From assembly GCA_017551675.1 (NCBI GenBank), contig JAFZLC010000041.1:1-64000 (forward strand): a DNA stretch of 64,000 nucleotides, in the 5' to 3' direction. This document shows positions 17,953-26,545 of this stretch, one piece after another (the first letter of the stretch is position 1; each line of letters starts with the position of its first letter). A model generated the notes under the pieces. The model was not told the DNA's origin and made no database searches. It was given only the letters and a program-made list of their open reading frames with translations. This stretch comes from Paludibacteraceae bacterium. Its GTDB lineage: Bacteria > Bacteroidota > Bacteroidia > Bacteroidales > Paludibacteraceae. Position numbers and translations under genes: made by a program.

Positions 17953-18507
17953 TTAGTTTTGTAATTTTACACGATAATGACAACGCACCTTTCCTTTCGC
18001 CATATTGGACAATTTTCCTTTGTTCATTTGGCGACGTATAGGCGATATATGGTCTATGAACACATGTCCTTGTAGATGGTCATATTCATGTTGAACAACC
18101 CTTGCCTGAAAATGCTCGTAAACATCCTCACAAGGCTCAAATTGTTCATTCAGATACTTAATTCGGATCTTCACTGGTCGTTTTACCGACTCTGATATGC
18201 CAGGCAAACTAAGACAGCCTTCGTTATACGTCTCCAACTCCTCACTCTCCTCCACTATCTGTGGATTGATGAATGCTTTCTTAAAGCCCTTACACTCAGG
18301 ATAATCCTCTGACAACTGATCCGCATCTACAACAAATAAACGTATGGGTAAACCGATCTGTGGTGCAGCCAAGCCTACTCCATCCGCATTATACATCGTT
18401 TCAAACATATCTGCAATCAGTTTAGTTATCTCAGGATATGAACTGTCAATCTCCTTTGTCTCCTGTCTTAGCACAGGACTTCCATAAAGCACAATTGGAT
18501 AAATCAT
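17953..18507 (-). CDS. def: Peptide deformylase
   Basis: 184 residues. It removes the N-formyl group from nascent proteins, using a bound metal. The three signatures are intact: [18 protein letters not shown] (metal Cys) and QHEYDHLQG (HExxH). Its ATG overlaps the ruvX stop by one base (TAATG), and a small TPR gene follows after 1 bp, so the three form one transcript. Confidence 0.97.
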   Translation of the reverse strand: MIYPIVLYGSPVLRQETKEIDSSYPEITKLIADMFETMYNADGVGLAAPQIGLPIRLFVVDADQLSEDYPECKGFKKAFINPQIVEESEELETYNEGCLSLPGISESVKRPVKIRIKYLNEQFEPCEDVYEHFQARVVQHEYDHLQGHVFIDHISPIRRQMNKGKLSNMAKGKVRCHYRVKLQN

Positions 18508-18935
18508 TATTGAAATTTTAAATTGTTTTTCGACTCCATATACGACTGTAGGATAATTGTCGCACTCACTTCATCCACCAACGCCTTGTTCTGTCGATCC
18601 TTCTTCTTCAATCCCCCCTCCAACATCGTGCGATGGGCTATCACCGACGTAAAACGCTCATCATACATCTCTATCGGAATCGTAGGAAATCGTTTCCTCA
18701 GTCCTGCCACAAAAGGCTTGATGTATTTCATCGATTCTGACTCTTCATTTTTCATGGTTTTAGGCAATCCAACCACAAACTTATCCACCGTCTCCTTGGC
18801 AAGATAATCTGTCAAAAATTGGTACACATCACCACTCGCAACGGTAGTCAACCCGTTGGCTATAATCTGCAACGGATCCGTCACTGCAATACCAACCCGT
18901 TTCCGACCAAAATCGATGGCTAACAATCTTCCCAT
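18507..18935 (-). CDS. ruvX: YqgF/RuvX family Holliday-junction resolvase-like protein
   Basis: 142 residues. RNase H-fold nuclease of the YqgF family, linked to 16S rRNA 5' maturation and proposed for Holliday junction resolution. Catalytic Asp7 is in [25 protein letters not shown](T)M and YDERFTSV carry the other conserved residues. The promoter -7 box ends 9 bp before the ATG, implying an almost leaderless transcript. First gene of ruvX-def-TPR. Confidence 0.94.
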   Translation of the reverse strand: MGRLLAIDFGRKRVGIAVTDPLQIIANGLTTVASGDVYQFLTDYLAKETVDKFVVGLPKTMKNEESESMKYIKPFVAGLRKRFPTIPIEMYDERFTSVIAHRTMLEGGLKKKDRQNKALVDEVSATIILQSYMESKNNLKFQ

Positions 18936-18943
18936 ATCTTTTG

Positions 18944-18951
18944 CAAAGATA
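18944..18951 (-). promoter_or_regulatory. -7 promoter box for ruvX-def
   Basis: TATCTTTG on the minus strand whose last base is only 8 bases before the ATG at 18935; the start of transcription should fall at about 18936-18939. Confidence 0.55.
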
Positions 18952-19018
18952 ACTAAAAAACACCATCCTTAAAAATAACTTTCTAACAAAAAATCAAGGT
19001 GGATAGGCAACAAAAAGC

Positions 19019-19026
19019 TATCTTTG
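19019..19026 (+). promoter_or_regulatory. -7 promoter box for metA
   Basis: TATCTTTG, 25 bp before the metA ATG at 19052. Confidence 0.55.
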
Positions 19027-19051
19027 CATAAAATTTCAAAATCAGATTAAA

Positions 19052-19969
19052 ATGCCATTAAATATACCTATAGATTTACCCGCTATTAAGGCTTTAGAGA
19101 AAGAGAATATCTTCGTTAAAGATAGCAACTCTGCTTCCCATCAGGACATCAGACCGCTAAAAATTATCATTCTCAACCTAATGCCTCTAAAAATCACTAC
19201 CGAAACTGATTTAGTACGCCTTTTGTCCAACTCTCCTCTTCAAATCGAATTGGAGTTTATGAAAATCAAAAGTCATACTTCTAAAAACACGCCCATAGAA
19301 CACATGAAAATGTTCTACAAGGATTTTGAGATTGTCAAAGAAAACCGATATGATGGCATGATTATCACAGGAGCTCCTCTCGAACACATGGACTATGAAG
19401 AGGTCTCTTATTGGAACGAAATCACAGAAATTTTCGAATGGAGTAAGACACATGTATATTCCACCGTCTACATCTGCTGGGCAGCTCAGGCAGGATTATA
19501 CTATCACTACAACATTCCTAAATATAAGCTGGACAAAAAAATGTTCGGAATCTTCAAACATACGGCATTGGATCCTAAAAATCCTATATTCAGAGGATTC
19601 GACGATGAGTTTTTTGTTCCTCATAGCAGACACACAGAAGTTAGAAAAGAGGATATCCTTAAAAATCCGGCACTGAAACTTTTATCTGAGTCTCCTGAAG
19701 CGGGTGTCTACATGGTTCAGGCTAAAAAAGGAAGAGAAATTTATATCATGGGGCACTCTGAATATGCGCCCAACACGCTTAAAGATGAATATGTACGCGA
19801 TAAAGAGAAAGGTCTGGACATTGATATTCCTAAAAACTACTTTGAAAATGACGACCCTAAAAAGAAACCTATCGTTCGTTGGAGAAGTCACGCCAACCTT
19901 CTATTTGTCAATTGGTTGAACTATTTCGTATATCAAAGTACTCCTTACGATATCAACAAAATCAAGTAG
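19052..19969 (+). CDS. metA: Homoserine O-acyltransferase (MetA family), probably acetyl-CoA-using
   Basis: 305 residues. It acylates L-homoserine in methionine synthesis. The nucleophile Cys lies in YICWAAQAG (residue about 142), the triad His/Glu in [10 protein letters not shown]. Residue 111 is Glu (GAPLEH); in studied MetA proteins Gly111 goes with succinyl-CoA and Glu111 with acetyl-CoA, so homoserine O-acetyltransferase activity is more likely despite the usual succinyltransferase label. The U32 gene follows after 9 bp and is probably co-transcribed. Confidence 0.94.
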   Translation: MPLNIPIDLPAIKALEKENIFVKDSNSASHQDIRPLKIIILNLMPLKITTETDLVRLLSNSPLQIELEFMKIKSHTSKNTPIEHMKMFYKDFEIVKENRYDGMIITGAPLEHMDYEEVSYWNEITEIFEWSKTHVYSTVYICWAAQAGLYYHYNIPKYKLDKKMFGIFKHTALDPKNPIFRGFDDEFFVPHSRHTEVRKEDILKNPALKLLSESPEAGVYMVQAKKGREIYIMGHSEYAPNTLKDEYVRDKEKGLDIDIPKNYFENDDPKKKPIVRWRSHANLLFVNWLNYFVYQSTPYDINKIK

Positions 19970-19978
19970 TCTCTATCC

Positions 19979-21793
19979 ATGAGAATGATTGAACTACTTT
20001 CTCCCGCTAAAACTGCCGAACACGGTATCGAAGCCATCAACCATGGGGCTGATGCTGTTTATATCGGTGCTCCTCAGTTCAGCGCTCGTGCTAATGCTTC
20101 TAACTCCATCAACGAGATCGAAAGATTAGTCTCCTACGCTCATAAGTATTATGCAAAGGTGTACGTTGCCCTCAACACGATACTCACTGATGAGGAACTT
20201 GGCCAAACCGAACGCATCATCCATCAACTATACAACATCGGTACAGATGCTCTCATCATACAGGATCTGGGCATACTAGAACTAAATATTCCGCCCATCG
20301 CTATCCATGCTAGTACACAAATGGATAACAGAAGCGTCGAAAAAGTAAAATTTCTCGAACAGGCAGGTTTCGAACAAGTGGTACTCGCCAGAGAACTGAC
20401 TATAGATCAAATCAAAGAAATCCATAGTCAAACAAACGTGCGTCTTGAAGGTTTTGTTCACGGTGCTCTATGCGTTAGCTATAGCGGTCAATGTTACCTA
20501 AGTCAAAGCCTATGCGGAAGAAGTGCCAACAGAGGCGTTTGCGCTCAAATGTGCAGACTTCCCTACTCTCTTATCGATGGCAAAGGAGATGTGCTCGTCA
20601 AAGATAAGTTTCTACTCTCTTTGAAAGACTTCAACCTATCTAACTACTTAAAAGAACTAATAGATGCGGGAATCACTTCCCTTAAAATAGAAGGTAGACT
20701 GAAAGACATCAACTACGTTAAAAACGTCACAGCCTACTACCGACAGCAATTAGACAATCTGCTAAACGGGAAGACTCAATACCAACAAGCCAGTTCGGGA
20801 AAATGCACTTACACGTTTACTCCCAACATCGAAAAGAGCTTTCACAGAGGTTCCACCGACTATTTTCTGCACGGAAGAAACCACAACATATTTTCATTCG
20901 ACACGCCTAAATCATTAGGCGAAGTGATTGGGAAAGTGACACAAAGCAATGCCCGTTCCATTACAATAGAAACCAAACAAACATTGAATAATGGAGATGG
21001 GTTCTGTTATCTAAATACTGATGGTCAATTTTACGGTTTTAAAGCCAACACTGCAGAAGGGAATCGAATCACACCTGCCGAACGTGTTTTCATAAAGCCT
21101 GGCACCTTGCTGTACCGAAACTTTGACCAACACTTCGAATCACTTCTATCCAAGAAATCCGCAGAAAGGAAAATCAGAGCTGCCATTGTCGTTAAGGAGA
21201 CGGAGGATGGCATTCAATTCATCCTATCAGACGAGGACAAACAGACGTCCGAATACACGTTGCATGACAAGTTAGAGGAAGCCAACCAACCAGAGAAACA
21301 GTTGGCAAACATACAACGGACTCTCAGCAAAAGCGGCGACACCTCTTTTGAGATTGAAAAGGTGGATGTAGAGACTTCCAAAATCTATTTTATTCCAGCT
21401 TCCACATTGGCAGAGATCCGAAGAGAATTGATTGACCAATTGGAGAGGAGAAGAGAAGGAAACAGGCAAAGAAGTCCACGAAAGATTCGAGAGACACATC
21501 ATGCATATATTCAGGAGAGTCTGGACTATCGAGGAAATGTACACAATCAAAAGGCGAAGGAGTTCTATCAAAAACATCAAGTAAGTTCGATAGATGATTC
21601 GTTTGAAAAGAAAGAGCCTGCAGGAGCTGAATTAATGAGATGCAAGCATTGTATCAAGTATGCACTAGGATATTGTACAAAAGAGAATGGAAAACGACTG
21701 AACGAGCCACTCTATTTGGTGACGAACACACAAAAGAAGATTCAACTTCACTTCGATTGTAAAAATTGCGAGATGGTTCTAAAAAAATTATAG
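19979..21793 (+). CDS. U32-family protein (peptidase U32 / tRNA-rRNA hydroxylase type)
   Basis: 604 residues. The TIM-barrel N-terminus starts IELLSPAKTAEHGIEAINHG and contains the Cys cluster GQCYLSQSLCGRSANRGVCAQMC, which in relatives such as TrhP and RlhA binds an iron-sulfur cluster. These relatives hydroxylate tRNA or rRNA, while others were named collagenase-like peptidases, so the substrate is open. The last 60 residues carry a second cluster (MRCKHCIKYALGYC then HFDCKNCEM), a likely metal site. It follows metA after 9 bp. Confidence 0.88.
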   Translation: MRMIELLSPAKTAEHGIEAINHGADAVYIGAPQFSARANASNSINEIERLVSYAHKYYAKVYVALNTILTDEELGQTERIIHQLYNIGTDALIIQDLGILELNIPPIAIHASTQMDNRSVEKVKFLEQAGFEQVVLARELTIDQIKEIHSQTNVRLEGFVHGALCVSYSGQCYLSQSLCGRSANRGVCAQMCRLPYSLIDGKGDVLVKDKFLLSLKDFNLSNYLKELIDAGITSLKIEGRLKDINYVKNVTAYYRQQLDNLLNGKTQYQQASSGKCTYTFTPNIEKSFHRGSTDYFLHGRNHNIFSFDTPKSLGEVIGKVTQSNARSITIETKQTLNNGDGFCYLNTDGQFYGFKANTAEGNRITPAERVFIKPGTLLYRNFDQHFESLLSKKSAERKIRAAIVVKETEDGIQFILSDEDKQTSEYTLHDKLEEANQPEKQLANIQRTLSKSGDTSFEIEKVDVETSKIYFIPASTLAEIRRELIDQLERRREGNRQRSPRKIRETHHAYIQESLDYRGNVHNQKAKEFYQKHQVSSIDDSFEKKEPAGAELMRCKHCIKYALGYCTKENGKRLNEPLYLVTNTQKKIQLHFDCKNCEMVLKKL

Positions 21794-21865
21794 TAACGCG
21801 TTTCTCAAAGAGAAAGAAACAGTTTCAACCACATAAGAATCAAAAGTTTACCACTCAAATCACGC

Positions 21866-22327
21866 CTATTTCAAAGAGAATCTTATTGGCAGTGTAAAAT
21901 AAGAACGAACCGCTTTCCCATTAATCGTTGCAGGGTTCCAATATTTCATCAGGGAGATAATGCGTAAAGCTTCTTTATCGAGCGACGAACCTGCAGAACG
22001 TGCTATTTTGACATCCGAGACAGATCCATCGGCATTCACAACAAAGTTCACAAATACAACGCCTTGCAATGAGTTCATTAGAGCATCTTCAGGATATTGA
22101 ATGTTCTTTTTAAGAAATTCTATCATATTAGGATAGCTAGCCGCCTGTTGCACCCTACTACTACTATAAATCTTATTCTCATCAATCTTCTCATCATCCT
22201 CGTATTCATTATATTCCTGACCGTTTTTGATAATTCCAGAAGCCGTGGTAGCACCCGAAATTGAATCCTGAGCATTTGTCCAACAAAAGGAAAATGCCAA
22301 AACTATTAACCAACCCAATCGCTTCAT
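21866..22327 (-). CDS. Short TonB C-terminal domain protein
   Basis: 153 residues. The C-terminal 85 residues are a TonB domain (YPEDALMNSLQGVVFVNFVV, then DGSVSDVKIARSAG, ending YFTLPIRFSLK). The N-terminus is a hydrophobic segment ending near SFCWTNAQ that reads as a cleavable signal peptide rather than a membrane anchor, and there is no Pro-rich spanning region. It therefore may not be a classical energy transducer; periplasmic single-domain TonB-like proteins are common in Bacteroidota. Stand-alone gene. Confidence 0.85.
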   Translation of the reverse strand: MKRLGWLIVLAFSFCWTNAQDSISGATTASGIIKNGQEYNEYEDDEKIDENKIYSSSRVQQAASYPNMIEFLKKNIQYPEDALMNSLQGVVFVNFVVNADGSVSDVKIARSAGSSLDKEALRIISLMKYWNPATINGKAVRSYFTLPIRFSLK

Positions 22328-22553
22328 AATTATACTGTTTTAGTTAGTCGTTAAAAATGACACTCTCTCTATTTTAACGATAAACACGTGCCTTTATTTT
22401 GTAGAATGTTCTCATCTCAAATAAATCATTCTTAAACAACACCTTCCAGACGATAAAATCCTTTTCAAAAACATATTAAACAAACAGAAAACAAGTAAAT
22501 TTTGCGATGTACAACCCTCTTCTCATTTTTTTTGAAATTTTTCGATGAATATA

Positions 22554-22668
22554 TTTGTCATATTAAAATTTAAACATACCTTTGTAACATGGTTGTGAAA
22601 CCCCTTTCAATATAAGATTTTATGGTTTTCTAGAAAGCAAGTCTTACAATAGTAGGGCTTGTTTTTTT
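22554..22668 (+). ncRNA. Putative small RNA: promoter and terminator enclosing about 78 nt with no gene
   Basis: TTTG at 22554-22557 and TACCTTTG at 22577-22584 are separated by exactly 19 bp, an excellent Bacteroidota promoter. Transcription should start near 22590. At 22634-22665 a hairpin with a 14- to 15-bp stem (a few GU pairs) and an AATA loop is followed by a T-run to 22668. The roughly 78 nt between carry only an eight-codon ATG frame (MVVKPLSI) and a small TGAAA/TTTCA hairpin. No gene lies downstream on this strand for several kilobases. I could not match it to a named RNA family. Confidence 0.55.
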
Positions 22669-22691
22669 ATATATAAGAGGTTTTTACATTT

Positions 22692-22731
22692 GTAAAAAAA
22701 AGGGAAATACGAATTTCGTATCTCCCCTTTT
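22692..22731 (-). terminator. Terminator of ridA
   Basis: Stem AAAAGGG-AATACGA/TCGTAT-CCCCTTTT around an ATT loop, followed on the minus strand by a long T-run. Confidence 0.8.
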
Positions 22732-22781
22732 AAGCCTATAAAGCAGATTTCTACCTACTGAGTTTCAATCCATTCTCCTTA

Positions 22782-23159
22782 TTACTTAGAAGCGATCAAC
22801 TCCACCTCTATCAATGCATTTTTTGGAAGAGAGCAAACAGCAACGCATGAACGAGCAGGAGCATTTTCCTTAAAATACTCAGCATAGATAGCATTTACAG
22901 TAGCGAAATCATCCATATTTTTCAAGAAGACAGTTGTTTTAACCACATCGTCAAAAGAGAAGCCAGACTCAGACAATAAGTTTTGCAAGTTAATCATCAC
23001 CTGACGAGTTTGGACATCGATGGAGTTTTCGACCATTAGACCAGTTTCTGGATTGATAGCAATTTGACCAGAAGTATACAATGTATTGTTCATCAAGATA
23101 GCTTGACTATAGGGTCCCACAGCCTGAGGACATTTAGGTGTTGAAATTTTCTTTTTCAT
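22782..23159 (-). CDS. ridA: RidA family reactive intermediate/imine deaminase
   Basis: 125 residues from the ATG at 23159, giving MKKKISTPKCPQAVGPYSQA; a longer in-frame start at 23225 would overlap the upstream terminator and add a non-homologous leader. RidA hydrolyses 2-aminoacrylate and related imines. Family marks: GPYSQAI, LYTSGQIA, and the substrate Arg in NAPARSCVAV, followed by VEVELIA. It lies after the ExbB/ExbD operon terminator, so it is probably transcribed on its own. Confidence 0.94.
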   Translation of the reverse strand: MKKKISTPKCPQAVGPYSQAILMNNTLYTSGQIAINPETGLMVENSIDVQTRQVMINLQNLLSESGFSFDDVVKTTVFLKNMDDFATVNAIYAEYFKENAPARSCVAVCSLPKNALIEVELIASK

Positions 23160-23183
23160 AAATATAACATTGAATAAATTAAA

Positions 23184-23212
23184 AAAGGGAGAGAATAAAA
23201 ATCTCTCCCTTT
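23184..23212 (-). terminator. Terminator of the ExbB-ExbD operon
   Basis: Perfect 11-bp stem AAAGGGAGAGA/TCTCTCCCTTT with a 7-nt loop and flanking A-run (T-run on the minus strand). Confidence 0.88.
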
Positions 23213-23236
23213 CAAAGTATAACAATCAGATTAATT

Positions 23237-23704
23237 TTATTTTCTTTGATTAGCTGTATAATTAATCTTTAGTGCACGAGCATTTCTAAGTTCTTGTTTC
23301 ACATCAGTCACGATACCCATTTTAGTCTCTTTATCGACTTTCAGTGCAACAATCATCTTATCGCGATCTTTTTCTGGCATAGCCTCTCTCTTCTGAGAAA
23401 TATAAACACCTACTTCAGAAGAAGATTTAGCAAATGCATCGTCCAACTGGATACGAGAACTAACACCATGGTTTTTCTGTTCATTCTGTCTAGGAATACC
23501 TATATAAACATATTGTACCAAAGATTTCTTCTCCAATTTGGTTAACTCAGTAGCCGTTGGCAATTCGCACATAATCCTACTAGTTACTTCTTTTTTAGAG
23601 GCAGTAGCCATAAAGAAGAACAACAGCATGAATATGATATCTGGCAAAGAAGATGTACCAATTGCTGGTAATTTTTTGCCTCCTCCTTTTCTAAATTTAG
23701 CCAT
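23237..23704 (-). CDS. exbD: ExbD/TolR family biopolymer transport protein (second copy)
   Basis: 155 residues. One membrane helix at about 17-38 (TSSLPDIIFMLLFFFMATAS) carries the conserved Asp (LPDIIF) thought to bind protons; the rest is periplasmic. It follows the first ExbD after 14 bp. Together with the MotA/TolQ/ExbB protein it forms the proton-driven stator that powers TonB. Confidence 0.93.
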   Translation of the reverse strand: MAKFRKGGGKKLPAIGTSSLPDIIFMLLFFFMATASKKEVTSRIMCELPTATELTKLEKKSLVQYVYIGIPRQNEQKNHGVSSRIQLDDAFAKSSSEVGVYISQKREAMPEKDRDKMIVALKVDKETKMGIVTDVKQELRNARALKINYTANQRK

Positions 23705-23718
23705 TTCTGTCCTCCTTC

Positions 23719-24303
23719 TTAATTTTGTCCGTAATTTTTAGGCTCAGCCTCAGAAATACGCTGAGGGTAATAAGTCTGTACAGCCTTTTGCTCGAGCGAG
23801 TCCAAATCTAAGTAAGTTTTCTGGAACTTTTCTCTAGACAACTCTTCACGAAGTTCATTATAAGCCGCCACTAAATTATTTTGAACATCCAGATAGGCTT
23901 GATATGAAGTACCACGGTCATTCTGTAGAGAGATGACGTGATCTTTCGTGATCATTTGTGTACCCAATAGCGGAATTTCAACTGGTTTTTTAACCGGCAA
24001 AGATTCGCTATTATATGGGTTTGCAATAAATTCTTTGGCTTTGTCCTTCAATCTATCAACATTCATGACTTCTCCGTTAACCATCAACATATCCTTACTA
24101 TTGATAAGGATCTGCATGACGTTACGTCTGTTGACCTCAACATCTTCAATATTTTGTTTTTTATTGATTGGTTCAGGGAGTTTACGAGACAAACCCTGAT
24201 TTGTAGACATTGAAGTTGCGACCAAGAAGAAAATCAGCAGCAAGAAGGAAATGTCCGCCATTGAACTTGCATTAATTTCTTGTACTTCTCTTTTTTTAGC
24301 CAT
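23719..24303 (-). CDS. exbD: ExbD/TolR family biopolymer transport protein (first copy)
   Basis: 194 residues, longer than its neighbour. The N-terminus EINASSMADISFLLLIFFLVA carries the membrane helix and the conserved proton Asp (ADISF). The periplasmic part is about 150 residues with a C-terminal Tyr/Gln-rich region. Two differing ExbD subunits per cluster are usual in Bacteroidota. It lies 9 bp after a four-helix membrane protein. Confidence 0.93.
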   Translation of the reverse strand: MAKKREVQEINASSMADISFLLLIFFLVATSMSTNQGLSRKLPEPINKKQNIEDVEVNRRNVMQILINSKDMLMVNGEVMNVDRLKDKAKEFIANPYNSESLPVKKPVEIPLLGTQMITKDHVISLQNDRGTSYQAYLDVQNNLVAAYNELREELSREKFQKTYLDLDSLEQKAVQTYYPQRISEAEPKNYGQN

Positions 24304-24312
24304 AACTTAACT

Positions 24313-24771
24313 TTAGAATTTTTTAGCCAAAAAGCCAAAGAATGAAACGAATGCTGCTATACAAGCTAAAATCACAGAAGTAACGATACACATATTAGCT
24401 AAACTCATTTCTCCTGCTGTGATTGGATGTTCCAAACCAACGATAGTGTATGGAGTTGTATCTGCAGCAAGGTATGTTATCAATAAGATAACACCAAGCA
24501 CACCTACAAATATAACTGGAACAAGAACCGATTTAGCATCGTAACTGACTTTTGAAGCAAAAGTCAATAAAGCAAAGCACAAAGTTGCCAAAGCAGCAAT
24601 GATAACAAGTGCAAAAGCCCAATACATCAGCGTAGAAGTAAACACTGGAGTCGGGAACTGACCCGCTGGTGTACTTTCCATGCTTTCTCCTCCGAAGTAA
24701 AAGAATCCACACACAATTAGTGTGATCAACAGGAGGGCATATAATACATAACGAGAAATATTACTACTCAT
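24313..24771 (-). CDS. Four-helix membrane protein of the ExbB/ExbD cluster
   Basis: 152 residues with four hydrophobic segments at about 10-27, 48-70, 80-104 and 122-148. No motif I recognise. It sits between ExbB (11 bp) and ExbD (9 bp), a position kept in many Bacteroidales clusters, so a part in assembling or tuning the stator is a reasonable inference, not a demonstrated one. Confidence 0.8.
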   Translation of the reverse strand: MSSNISRYVLYALLLITLIVCGFFYFGGESMESTPAGQFPTPVFTSTLMYWAFALVIIAALATLCFALLTFASKVSYDAKSVLVPVIFVGVLGVILLITYLAADTTPYTIVGLEHPITAGEMSLANMCIVTSVILACIAAFVSFFGFLAKKF

Positions 24772-24782
24772 CTCTATACAAA

Positions 24783-25667
24783 TTATTCATTGTTAGCCAC
24801 TTCACTACTCTTAACTGTCTTGCCTGCATTGTGCTTAACAACAATATCCAAAAGTGAAATAGAAGAATCTTCCATCTCTGATGTCAAAGCTTCGATACGT
24901 GTCAAAATGAAGTTCAAGAATACTTGAAGAATCATAGCTACGATCAAACCGAACACTGTAGTCAACAATGCGACCTTGATACCTCCTGCAACGGCTGTTG
25001 CATTCATATCACCTAATTGTTGAATTCTATCGAATGCCTGGATCATACCGATTACAGTACCCATGAATCCCAACATAGGAGCCAATGCGATACACAATGA
25101 AATCCAAGTTACATTCTTCTCCAATGCTCCCATTTGAACACCACCGTAAGAAACAACTGTTTTCTCTACAACTTCTGGACCTTCCTCCAATCTTGACAAT
25201 CCTTGATACAAGATAGAAGCAACTGGACCTCTTGTATTACGGCATTTATCCAATGCACCTTCTACATCGTCCTCATCCAAACAATCTTCGATATCTTCCA
25301 ATAATTTCTTTGAGTTTACAGAAGCCAAGCTTAAGTATACAATACGCTCAATACATAGTGCCAAACCTAAGATCAAACACAATGCAACGAATGACATAAA
25401 TCCTGCACCACCTTCAATGAACTTGTCTCTGATAGCTTTGAACATAGAAACTTCTGCAGGAGCAGCTCCTTGCTCAGCTACTGCATCTTGCTTCTTCTCT
25501 TCAGGCTTTGCTGTTTCCTGTGGTTGTTGTGCTGATTGGTCATCTACTTGTTCAGTTTCTGTAGAAGCTCCCTCCTCACTGCCAAATTCGTCTTGAGCCA
25601 AAACATTTGAAGTCAAACCAAATGTCATAGCTCCAAAAATTGCTAATGTTGCAAAAATTTTCTTCAT
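24783..25667 (-). CDS. exbB: MotA/TolQ/ExbB proton channel family protein
   Basis: 294 residues. A signal peptide (cut near VLAQDEF) is followed by a Glu/Gln-rich linker (about 25-70) and then the three-helix MotA/TolQ/ExbB domain: FMSFVALCLILGLALCIERI, then WISLCIALAPMLGFMGTVIGM and the last helix VALLTTVFGLIVAMILQVF. It forms the channel of the TonB energising complex with the two ExbD proteins encoded after it. The N-terminal extension is a Bacteroidota feature. Confidence 0.93.
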   Translation of the reverse strand: MKKIFATLAIFGAMTFGLTSNVLAQDEFGSEEGASTETEQVDDQSAQQPQETAKPEEKKQDAVAEQGAAPAEVSMFKAIRDKFIEGGAGFMSFVALCLILGLALCIERIVYLSLASVNSKKLLEDIEDCLDEDDVEGALDKCRNTRGPVASILYQGLSRLEEGPEVVEKTVVSYGGVQMGALEKNVTWISLCIALAPMLGFMGTVIGMIQAFDRIQQLGDMNATAVAGGIKVALLTTVFGLIVAMILQVFLNFILTRIEALTSEMEDSSISLLDIVVKHNAGKTVKSSEVANNE

Positions 25668-25719
25668 TTTTTTAGTTATTAATTATTACTGATATTAATT
25701 ATTTTATTTCCTATTATCG

Positions 25720-25807
25720 CGGAGAGAACGGGATTCGAACCCGTGATACGCTTTGGACGTATACACGCTTTCCAGGCGTGCCTCTTCAGCCACTCGAGCA
25801 TCTCTCC
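25720..25807 (-). tRNA. tRNA-Ser (GGA anticodon)
   Basis: 88 nt with acceptor GGAGAGA/TCTCTCC, anticodon stem CACGC/GCGTG around CTGGAAA, a long variable arm (the TACGTCCAAAGCGTA region), and T-loop GGTTCGAATCC. Anticodon GGA reads UCC/UCU. CCA is not encoded. Confidence 0.97.
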
Positions 25808-25910
25808 TCTTCGTTTTTTTTCTCAATACTCGCTAGTACTCAAAAACGGGCGCAAATTACAAAAAAATTCGTTACCATAAAACGCTTTTTCAAAATAATT
25901 TTAAACAGAA

Positions 25911-26447
25911 CTATAAAAACATTTCTGCCCATTTATCAAATCGCGCTATCGTTTCTTCACCGTACTTCTCCAACTTCCTTCTCGCTTGCTTCACATTCCT
26001 CTCTTCTCCCAAATGCGTTTTGGAAAAAAACTTGTCTGCAAAGCATATCACCTGCTCTTCTAAACTGATCGGCAACATCTCTCTATGTGGAACTGGCAAA
26101 TCCTGCTCTATGATATACGACAACGATAACCCAGTACCCGTATGTCTCTCACACACTAACGCATGTCGAGGATACCCCTCCGCTTGCATCATCTCACTGC
26201 CTAAATAACCATGACAGATATATGGATAATCCCCATCACAATGCAAATCGGGGGCATACGTCTTACATATTCCTATGTCGTGAACCATCGCCGCCTCTTC
26301 TATAAACTGAACATCCAAATTCAAATCGGATCGTCGCGCAGCTATGCGTAACGCCATATCCGTGACATCCAATGAATGACTCATCAATATCTTATGTACT
26401 TCTGATGTTGGCTTATAATATTTTTCAATAATCGCTATCGGATCCAT
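25911..26447 (-). CDS. HDIG-domain protein, probable phosphohydrolase
   Basis: 178 residues from ATG 26447; the longer start at 26501 is rejected because a TACCTTTG -7 box lies at 26471-26478, between the two. The HD domain shows His of MSHSLDV, the HD pair in MVHDIGICK, and later HGYLGSEMM with a His-rich HTGTG. HD proteins hydrolyse phosphates, often nucleotides, with a bound metal. Substrate unknown. Divergent from tatD. Confidence 0.88.
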   Translation of the reverse strand: MDPIAIIEKYYKPTSEVHKILMSHSLDVTDMALRIAARRSDLNLDVQFIEEAAMVHDIGICKTYAPDLHCDGDYPYICHGYLGSEMMQAEGYPRHALVCERHTGTGLSLSYIIEQDLPVPHREMLPISLEEQVICFADKFFSKTHLGEERNVKQARRKLEKYGEETIARFDKWAEMFL

Positions 26448-26470
26448 CCTGTTTTCCTTCGTTTGTTCTA

Positions 26471-26478
26471 CAAAGGTA
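26471..26478 (-). promoter_or_regulatory. -7 promoter box for the HD-domain gene
   Basis: TACCTTTG on the minus strand, 23 bp before the ATG at 26447; it decides the start of that gene. Confidence 0.55.
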
Positions 26479-26520
26479 ATCAGTTTTTCACGAATTAGCA
26501 AAACCTATAGGAAAAATCAC

Positions 26521-26528
26521 TATTTTTG
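26521..26528 (+). promoter_or_regulatory. -7 promoter box for tatD
   Basis: TATTTTTG, 17 bp before the tatD ATG at 26546, implying a very short 5' leader. Confidence 0.55.
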
Positions 26529-26545
26529 CTGAAATTTTTTTTATC

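Larger units (their letters stand above)
22328..22781. other. 454-bp intergenic region containing a small RNA-like unit
   Basis: No protein gene is visible. It contains a plus-strand promoter and hairpin unit (22554-22668) and the minus-strand terminator of ridA (22692-22731). The part at 22328-22550 is AT-rich leader or spacer with no further structure I can support. Confidence 0.6.

Noticed and set aside
25824..25850. GAGTACTAGCGAGTATTGAG-like imperfect repeat near tRNA-Ser
   Set aside because: Weak pairing and no boundary of an inserted element; I see no sign of integration at this tRNA.
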